NCBI RefSeq assembly: GCF_004521915.1 | Contig: NZ_SDKD01000024.1 | Span: 18,996-64,414, forward strand | DNA length: 45,419 nucleotides | Direction: 5' to 3' | DNA from: Brevibacillus migulae | GTDB lineage: Bacteria; Bacillota; Bacilli; Brevibacillales; Brevibacillaceae | Shown: positions 39,962 to 45,419 of the stretch, piece by piece | How the letters are laid out: each line of letters begins with the position of its first letter | Position numbering within the stretch: the stretch's first letter is position 1 | Position numbers and translations under genes: made by a program | Notes under the pieces: generated by a model | What the model was told of the DNA's origin: nothing | What the model saw: only the letters and a program-made list of their open reading frames with translations | Databases searched by the model: none

Positions 39962-40627
39962 CTACTGGAAATCGAGGCGCATCACAGCCCGGCGCGGGGT
40001 TGGTCTGGTCACCTCACGAAAACCGGCCGCAGCGAAGGCGTTGCGACTGCCGACGTGAAGCTCCCCCCAAGAGATCTCCTGTCCAGGTATGGTGATCATC
40101 GGGTACCCCTCAACAGCGCGGGCGCCCCTTCCCCGAGCGAATTCGACGGCAGCGCGCGTGAGCTCGTAGGTGAGACCGCGCCGGCGATAGCCGGTTCGAA
40201 TAAAGAAGCAGGTGATGGCCCAAACGCCATCATCGTTCTTGTCCTCGTTCCGTCCCGCCCATGGAACACGGCTGCTTGACAGCTTTTTGTAGGCGGCCCG
40301 TGGCTCGATCGCGCACCACCCGACAGGCTGGTGGTCGAGGTATGCGACGAGGCCGCTGGTTGTGCCCGACTCTGCGTTCCCGCAGTCGGTCTGGGCACGC
40401 AGTCGGAAGGCGCTCTCGTCGTCGTCCACTTGGTTCCACTGAGCGTTCGGGATCTTGTACCGCTGGCAATAGCACCGTGCCGAGTGACAGCGGGCCTGGC
40501 CTAGTACATCGTCCAAGTCCTCCCATGACGCCTCGTTTGCGGGCACAACAGAGATGCCGCCTGTCGTCAACATTGAGACCGCCTCCCTTGCTTTCGGTAT
40601 TTGCCATTCGGATTCTTTCATGGTCAT
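39962..40627 (-). CDS. GNAT N-acetyltransferase, GC-rich, cysteine cluster
   Basis: About 221 residues. A cysteine cluster in ARCHSARCYCQRYK sits at about 45-60. The acetyl-CoA site is in CFFIRTGYRRRGLTYELTRAAVEFARGRGA, with VGWCAIEPRAAYKKL before it and the ending FAAAGFREVTRPTPRRAVMRLDF. This layout is common in actinobacterial GNAT proteins. The gene is strongly GC-rich compared with its AT-rich surroundings, so horizontal acquisition is likely. I use ATG 40627, with GGAGG 8 bases upstream. Substrate unknown. Confidence 0.85.
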   Translation of the reverse strand: MTMKESEWQIPKAREAVSMLTTGGISVVPANEASWEDLDDVLGQARCHSARCYCQRYKIPNAQWNQVDDDESAFRLRAQTDCGNAESGTTSGLVAYLDHQPVGWCAIEPRAAYKKLSSSRVPWAGRNEDKNDDGVWAITCFFIRTGYRRRGLTYELTRAAVEFARGRGARAVEGYPMITIPGQEISWGELHVGSRNAFAAAGFREVTRPTPRRAVMRLDFQ

Positions 40628-40734
40628 CGCCATTACCTCCACACTTAATTGTTCGAAATTTCAGACATTATTTTCCCTGGAAGAATAAACCATAAAGGTG
40701 AGCTATAATCCTGAGAAAGTTTTGCTGAACTCTC

Positions 40735-40840
40735 CTCCCGTCAGCATAGAAAAGGCCGCCCGATCGATCACGTGACAGCCTTCTGTAGTTTTGCAACAGA
40801 ACGATCGAATCCGTTCGTTGAGAAATTCAGTTAGCAAATT
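40735..40840. repeat. Hairpin repeat, divergent copy
   Basis: AAGGCCGCC and GACAGCCTT form an imperfect stem at about 40750-40783, followed by GCAACAGAACGATCGAATCC and GTTCGTTGAGAAA, a degenerate version of the tail seen in the other copies. Located downstream of the PrmC-related gene. Confidence 0.4.
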
Positions 40841-40854
40841 ACCTTCGAAACAAG

Positions 40855-41655
40855 CTAGGTTCTTGTTCCGATCACGATGGTAGCGTCTAGGTTTTGGTCA
40901 GTTGCCACTTGCGGAGTTAACCCGTTGCTTGCGAAGATTTCGACGGCTAGTGGCACTTGTCGCTCACTCGTCTCGACCAATAAGTGACCACCTGGAATCA
41001 GCCAGAGGGCCGCCTCAGTCGCCACTCGCCGTAAAACATCAAGTCCATCCGCGCCTCCATTGAGTGCCACTGGCGCTTCATAGATTCTGGCCTCTGGGGG
41101 AAGTAGCCTGATAGACTCGGTTGGTACGTAGGGTACATTCGCGACGAGGATGTCGACGCGGTTCCGCAATGTGGCGGGCAGCGGTTCAAAAAGATCTCCT
41201 TCATAGACGTGACCGCCGGCGGTAGTGATGTTCCTATGAGCGCACCTTACTGCGACAGGGTCGATGTCCACTGCATGTAAATCGATCCGCTCTACATTTG
41301 CTGCTAGCACGGCCCCCAACGCGCCCGATCCGCAACACAGGTCCACCACTACGGCTCCTGACCGTGCGAGGGCGATAGCTTGGCGGACTAGAAACTCGGT
41401 ACGTTGACGTGGTACGAAAACTCCAGTGTCTACGGCTATCCTCAGACCACAGAACTCGGCCCAACCAAGAATGTGTTCGAGGGGGAAGCCTGCAACTCGC
41501 CGGTTTACCATGTCATCAAGCTCAGCCGTTGTCCGTGCTGCGGAGATGAGCAATTGGGCCTCATCTTCAGCGAACACACAACCAGCAGCCCGAAGCCTGT
41601 TTACGATAAAATTGCTGATGGTATCATCTACTCCCATTGGAAATTTAAGGGTCAT
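40855..41655 (-). CDS. PrmC/HemK-related glutamine N5-methyltransferase-like protein
   Basis: 266 residues. N-terminal helical domain (1-75), then a Rossmann-type methyltransferase: GVFVPRQRTEFLVRQA, the SAM loop VVVDLCCGSGALGAVLA (about 103-118), and VDIDPVAVRCAHRNI. The catalytic motif is ANVPYVPTES rather than the NPPY of PrmC. This matches the PrmC-related subgroup of unknown substrate (TIGR03704 type, usually NAPYVPT). It may methylate a protein glutamine other than in release factors. The gene is GC-rich and actinobacterial in style, like the GNAT at 39962. The start is taken at ATG 41655; ATG 41637 is possible. Confidence 0.85.
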   Translation of the reverse strand: MTLKFPMGVDDTISNFIVNRLRAAGCVFAEDEAQLLISAARTTAELDDMVNRRVAGFPLEHILGWAEFCGLRIAVDTGVFVPRQRTEFLVRQAIALARSGAVVVDLCCGSGALGAVLAANVERIDLHAVDIDPVAVRCAHRNITTAGGHVYEGDLFEPLPATLRNRVDILVANVPYVPTESIRLLPPEARIYEAPVALNGGADGLDVLRRVATEAALWLIPGGHLLVETSERQVPLAVEIFASNGLTPQVATDQNLDATIVIGTRT

Positions 41656-41782
41656 GTGCTTATTTTATCATATCCGAAAATTCATGGTACTTACATTAAC
41701 CTGCCTGATAGCCATTCGGAATCCTAACTTAAGCAGCACATTCTTAGAGCTGATATTGGCGACTCTGTGTCGGCTTCCTTCT

Positions 41783-42700
41783 TCATGCTTTTTTTGTAGA
41801 ATTCAAGTCATCGCTCTTTGCCTGTTTGGATATCGACGCAAAATATTCCACAACGATTTCACGGAATTCCAGAGCCGCCCGCGACATGTACCGACTCCTG
41901 TTCCACAGCAAAGCAATTTCCCGCTCCAATTCATGATTCTCTATATGGAGATATTTGACATGTTCCGATGAATACCTTGCCGTGCTCGGTATGAAAGCTA
42001 TGCCAATTTCTGACTCGACAAGCGTACTTAGCCTCGCAGGTTCATCTCCCTCATACACATATTTCGGACTAAATCCAACCGATTTGCATACAGCATCCAC
42101 GATATCTCGAGTACCGTAGCCCTTCTTTACACCTACAAACCATTCATCCCTTAGCTCAGTCAAGGATACGCTGCTTCGGTCTGCAAGCCGGTGCCCCTTG
42201 GGAACCGCTACGAGGATGGGGTCGATGAACACGATTTGACATTCAATGCCATCCCCTTTTATGGGGGGTGAAGATAAGCAGAAATCGACCTCTCCTCTCT
42301 GAAGAAGCGTAACCATTTCCTGCGTGGTCAGCATTTGCACATGAAATTGGACAGAGGGACGCTTTTTCCGAAACTCTCGAAGGATATTGGGTAACGTGCT
42401 CGCGGTGGTGACTGCCAATTCGAGTGTGCCATGCCCCGGGCTGGATAGATCGCTAAGCTCCTGCTTCCCCTGCTCCAATTCAAACAAAGCCCTTTCCGCA
42501 CGGTGAAGGAATCTTCTTCCGAACTCGTTCAATCGCAGCTTCCTCCCTATCCGATCGAATAAAGGGACCCCGAGATCCTCCTCCAAGCGTTGAATCGTTT
42601 TGCTTAGTGATGATTGCGTAACGTGCAGACTTCTTGCGGCTTCAGTCACGTGTTCCAATCGAGCTACCGTGAGAAAGTATTGCAGTTGAAGAAGTTCCAT
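41783..42700 (-). CDS. LysR-family transcriptional regulator
   Basis: 305 residues. MELLQLQYFLTVARLEHVTEAARSLHVTQSSLSKTIQRLEEDLGVPLFDRIGRKLRLNEFG is the canonical LysR HTH (1-60). The PBP2-like effector domain spans about 90-295 (LELAVTTASTLPNILREFRKKRP, GEVDFCLSSPPIKG, VESEIGIAFIPSTARY). GGAGGTG precedes ATG 42700; a longer frame to 42790 has no binding site. It is divergent from the DHA2 efflux gene and probably controls it in response to an exported compound. Confidence 0.93.
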   Translation of the reverse strand: MELLQLQYFLTVARLEHVTEAARSLHVTQSSLSKTIQRLEEDLGVPLFDRIGRKLRLNEFGRRFLHRAERALFELEQGKQELSDLSSPGHGTLELAVTTASTLPNILREFRKKRPSVQFHVQMLTTQEMVTLLQRGEVDFCLSSPPIKGDGIECQIVFIDPILVAVPKGHRLADRSSVSLTELRDEWFVGVKKGYGTRDIVDAVCKSVGFSPKYVYEGDEPARLSTLVESEIGIAFIPSTARYSSEHVKYLHIENHELEREIALLWNRSRYMSRAALEFREIVVEYFASISKQAKSDDLNSTKKA

Positions 42701-42812
42701 ATCGCACCTCCATTCATTCCCTCGAGTCAATGAAATCATAGCACAAGATGCGTTGGAGTAAATGATCGATTTCAAGTACGATATCATCAAAACGCTCGAG
42801 AGGAGACTGAAA

Positions 42813-44219
42813 ATGAGTGTTCGCAGCAGGTGGCTGATGATTTCCGTAGGGCTGGGGGTACTATTGAACCCATTAAATTCTTCAATGGTATCTGTTGCTA
42901 TTGCAAGGCTGCAACATGTGTACCGCCTTGACTTTACCGTTGTTTCCTGGATTATTTTTTCCTTTTACATTGCGAGTGCTATCGCTCAACCCGTGATGGG
43001 AAAGGCCAGCGATTTATTCGGTCGCAAGAAAATATTTCTTACCGGGCTCATAGTGGTCTCCGTTGCATCATTACTGGCTCCACAATCGCCTAGCTTCGGG
43101 TGGCTCATCTTGTTCCGCATCGTGCAGTCCATCGGAACAAGCATGATGGTGTCAGTTGGAATGGCCATTGTGCGCATTCATATTACGGAGAAACAAGCGA
43201 CTGCGCTGTCCATTTTATCCATTTTTCTGTCAGGAGCGGCAGCGATCGGACCTTTTATTGGCGGGGTCTTGATTCACTGGTGGGATTGGCCGGCTATCTT
43301 TTTCGTCAATATTCCGTTCGTGATGATGAGCTTTCTATTCGCGTGGAGGACGATTCCTGAAGACGAACCGCCAACATCCATTGCGCGGAGCATGTCCCTT
43401 CGTAAATGGTTTGATCTCATTGATGCGCCAGGAGTCCTGCTCTTCACAGTCGGTCTGGTTGGCCTGCTCATAGGAATACTCGCAGCGAAATCATCCGGGT
43501 ACGTCTCACTTGGGCATGTCATCGTCGGGTTGATCGGCCTCGTTGCACTGGGGGTTTTCGTACGATATGAGTTAACAGTGGCGTCACCCTTTATCCCATT
43601 GCGCGCATTCGCGAAATATCCTGCACTGACCTGGGTCAATGTCGAATGCATACTCGCTAATGTACTTTTTTACTCGGTCTTTTTCGGGCTTCCGTCCTTT
43701 TTGCAAACGGTACGGCATGTCAGCGAGTTCCACACAGGGATTCTCATGCTAAGCTTAGGATTGTGTTCGCTGGTCACTTCTCCAATCGCAGGACGATGGA
43801 TAGATAAATCAGGTCCCCGACCAGCATTGCTGGTGTCCGGAATATTGATGACGCTTGGGTCCGTATGGATCATGACCTTGAATCAAACTTCACCGGCGAT
43901 CAGTGTGTGTGCAGGGTTAGCTGCATTCGGGATTAGCAACGGATTGAACAATGTCGCTTTGCAAGCCGCTTTGTTCAAAAGCTCTCCAAAAGAAATGATC
44001 GGCGTAGCATCCGGATTATTTATGACATCGAGATATCTGGGAACCATTCTCTCTTCTTTGCTCCTGAGCATCACAATGGGAGATAAACTAAGCGTCGGGG
44101 GGATTCAACTGCTTGGGGCTATCCTCGTGGTTATTGCATTGTCCTTGGTGGTCATGAATGGGCGGCGCCGAGCATCAAGACAATTGGAAGAGTCCAAGGG
44201 TCATCAGGTTCAAATCTGA
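42813..44219 (+). CDS. MFS drug efflux transporter, DHA2 (EmrB/QacA) family
   Basis: 468 residues with about 14 transmembrane segments. LLNPLNSSMVSVAIARLQ in helix 1 corresponds to the DHA2 motif D1 (LDxTIVNVALP). MGKASDLFGRKKIFLTGLI is motif A. SGAAAIGPFIGGVLIHWWDWPAIFFVNIPFV is motif C with the following DHA2 helix 6 signature. It exports hydrophobic or cationic compounds using the proton gradient. GAGAGGAG precedes ATG 42813. Divergent from the LysR gene with 112 bases between. Confidence 0.92.
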   Translation: MSVRSRWLMISVGLGVLLNPLNSSMVSVAIARLQHVYRLDFTVVSWIIFSFYIASAIAQPVMGKASDLFGRKKIFLTGLIVVSVASLLAPQSPSFGWLILFRIVQSIGTSMMVSVGMAIVRIHITEKQATALSILSIFLSGAAAIGPFIGGVLIHWWDWPAIFFVNIPFVMMSFLFAWRTIPEDEPPTSIARSMSLRKWFDLIDAPGVLLFTVGLVGLLIGILAAKSSGYVSLGHVIVGLIGLVALGVFVRYELTVASPFIPLRAFAKYPALTWVNVECILANVLFYSVFFGLPSFLQTVRHVSEFHTGILMLSLGLCSLVTSPIAGRWIDKSGPRPALLVSGILMTLGSVWIMTLNQTSPAISVCAGLAAFGISNGLNNVALQAALFKSSPKEMIGVASGLFMTSRYLGTILSSLLLSITMGDKLSVGGIQLLGAILVVIALSLVVMNGRRRASRQLEESKGHQVQI

Positions 44220-44329
44220 GGGAATACGAATGTTCTTGCAAACGAAGCAGCCTTATACTCAATTCCAATTCGCAGTATACAGACAATTAGCGGATAGGTT
44301 TTGTGACATGATCGCTTTATACTCCAAAA

Positions 44330-44407
44330 TCGAGTAGGAGGGGGCGGCTAGCCCCCGCCCTCTCACACCACCGTACATGCGGGTCCGCATACGGCGGTTC
44401 CTAAAGA
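44330..44407 (-). mobile_element. Group II intron 3' end (domains V and VI)
   Basis: On the minus strand GGAACCGCCGTATGCGGACC and CGCATGTACGGTGGTGTGAG form a domain V-like hairpin (CGCCGTATGCGG / CCGCATGTACGGTG). It is followed by GGGCGGGGGCTAGCCGCCCC, a domain VI-like stem, and CTCCTACTCGAT at the 3' boundary near 44330. It follows the reverse-transcriptase frame directly, as expected. The 5' part of the intron lies beyond the right edge. Confidence 0.8.
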
Positions 44408-45419
44408 TTAACGAATCGCAAGATAACGAGAAGTTAGACTGAGTAGCCCTTGATCTCTCCAGAAGGAGAGGTTGAGGGCGTTGTTAATGTTTCGGGACAT
44501 TTCCCAGCACCCCTTGCGGGAGTTTGCCATAATCCTCGCTACCCATTCCGGTACGCCAAGGGCACGTAGATTCCGCAGTCGGGTTTTTGGTAACTTCCAC
44601 TGCTTCCAGAGACACATACGGAGTCTGCGGCGAATCCATTCATCTAGTGCTTCGCAGTGTTTCTTCGCGGAGGCTAAGCGGAAGTAGCCAATCCACCCCA
44701 TTAAGTAGCGGTTTAGCTCCTTGATACGGCTGTCCATTGAGATTCCTCGTGTTCTTGAGGTGATCTCTCTTACGCGCTCCTTTAGCTGCTCCAGTTTCTT
44801 AGGCGCGATACGAATACTCGCTTCTTTGTTGCGCATAAAGCTAAAGCCAAGGAACTTCCGGTTCCAAGGTCGGTCTACTGCGCTTTTGTCCCTGTTCACT
44901 TTTAGTCTGAGCTTCCCCTCAACAAAGCGTATTACCGACTCCATAACGCGCTCTCCCGCCCTTTTGCTCCGGACGAAGATGTTTCAGTCGTCCGCATAAC
45001 GGACGAAGCGCAACCCGCGTGCCGTAAGCTCTTTGTCCAAGTCATCGAGAAGAATGTTGGCAAGGAGTGGGCTTAGTGGGCCTCCTTGCGGAGTACCTTC
45101 TATCGTCTCGAGCTTGATTCCATCTGCAATCACTCCGGTTTGGAGATAGGCTCGAACAAGCTTCAAGACACGTTTGTCCGAAACTTTCCTAGCTACCCTT
45201 GCCATTAGTATGTCGTGATTGACTCGGTCAAAGAATTTCTCAAGGTCCATGTCAACGACCCAGCGGAATCCTTCCTGTATGTAGGATTGCGCTTGTTTTA
45301 CGGCGTCATGGGCACGTTTGTTTGGGCGGAACCCATAACTATTCGGGGAAAAAATGCGGATCGAAGATCGGCGTCATTACTTGCATGAGGGCTTGCTGAA
45401 TGAAGCGATCCATAACGGT
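44408..45419 (-). pseudogene. ltrA: Group II intron reverse transcriptase/maturase, broken, partial
   Basis: Minus-strand RT/maturase of the LtrA type; the gene runs off the right edge. FIQQALMQVMTPIFDPHF is followed by a run of six T (45354-45349 on the plus strand reads AAAAAA) that shifts the frame before SYGFRPNKRAHDAV. Then come VVDMDLEKFFDRVNHDIL, GTPQGGPLSPLLANILLDDLDKEL and RYADD. The next codon is TGA (44986-44984), where homologues carry a cysteine (YADDCNI). The frame then goes on intact with NIFVRSKRAGERV and the maturase X domain to 44408. The RT is therefore inactive unless both lesions are sequencing errors. Confidence 0.92.

Noticed and set aside
39654..40058. 134-codon plus-strand frame
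   Set aside because: It runs through a hairpin repeat and into the antisense of the GNAT gene; the residue pattern is not protein-like.

Overview
The window looks like a chromosomal segment of a low-to-mid GC Gram-positive bacterium of the Paenibacillaceae type (Paenibacillus, Brevibacillus or a relative). This rests on strong AGGAGG-type ribosome binding sites, frequent TTG and GTG starts, Bacillota-specific families (YpsA/DUF1273, YhfM/DUF4362 lipoprotein, ECF41 sigma factor, CBO0543-type membrane protein) and many short intergenic hairpin repeats. The genus is inference. Most of the window is accessory DNA, made of one- and two-gene units of mixed base composition.

The most important region is 1.1-9.8 kb, an RNA surveillance and repair locus. 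Reading leftwards (minus strand) it has two tandem Y-RNA-like noncoding RNAs (7408-7549 and 7284-7393), the Ro60 (TROVE plus vWA) protein, an RlaP-type nucleotidyltransferase, the Hen1 RNA 3'-terminal 2'-O-methyltransferase, and the trifunctional kinase-phosphatase-ligase Pnkp. The protein genes are almost contiguous. Two overlapping WYL-domain genes run divergently and are the likely regulators. The upstream Y RNA folds as a circularly permuted tRNA: T arm, acceptor stem closed by a short loop, U8-A9, D arm, and an opened anticodon arm leading into the presumed Ro60-binding stem. The likely job is capture of damaged or cleaved RNA by the Ro60-Y RNP, followed by 2'-O-methylation, end healing and sealing by Hen1-Pnkp.

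0-0.8 kb holds a MerR regulator and an SDR/NmrA-type reductase behind a promoter with the 20-bp spacer typical of MerR control. 9.9-13.9 kb holds a hydrolase followed by a GC-rich block (GNAT, RibD/DHFR-like reductase, VOC protein, TetR with a perfect palindromic operator) that looks acquired, probably from Actinomycetota. 14.2-16.5 kb is an ECF41 sigma factor with its FAD-dependent oxidoreductase. 16.7-20.4 kb holds a DUF3995 membrane protein, a TPR protein, decayed gene fragments, and a MarR-MFS pair with two matching operators. 20.4-25.2 kb holds a GNAT, an aminoglycoside-phosphotransferase-like gene interrupted by one amber codon, a PhnB-like protein, a short DMP19-like gene, a two-domain lipoprotein and a foreign-looking leucine-rich protein. 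25.3-29.1 kb holds YpsA, a peroxiredoxin-like protein, Crp- and Lrp-type regulators and an Old Yellow Enzyme. 29.2-39.5 kb holds small accessory genes, including AlkD-like, SRPBCC, SUKH, LRR, DUF6138, DUF4261, a P-loop kinase-like protein and remnants including a colicin/pyocin-immunity-like gene; several resemble immunity proteins, but no toxin is visible. 39.9-44.2 kb holds a GC-rich GNAT, a PrmC-related methyltransferase, and a LysR-DHA2 efflux pair. The right end (44.33 kb onward) is the 3' part of a group II intron whose reverse transcriptase has an in-frame stop right after YADD and a frameshift upstream.

Two families of short dispersed intergenic repeats, one with a GAAAATAAAG...TTAGAC core and one with a CGGCTGCCGAAGCAACCG core, recur across the window.
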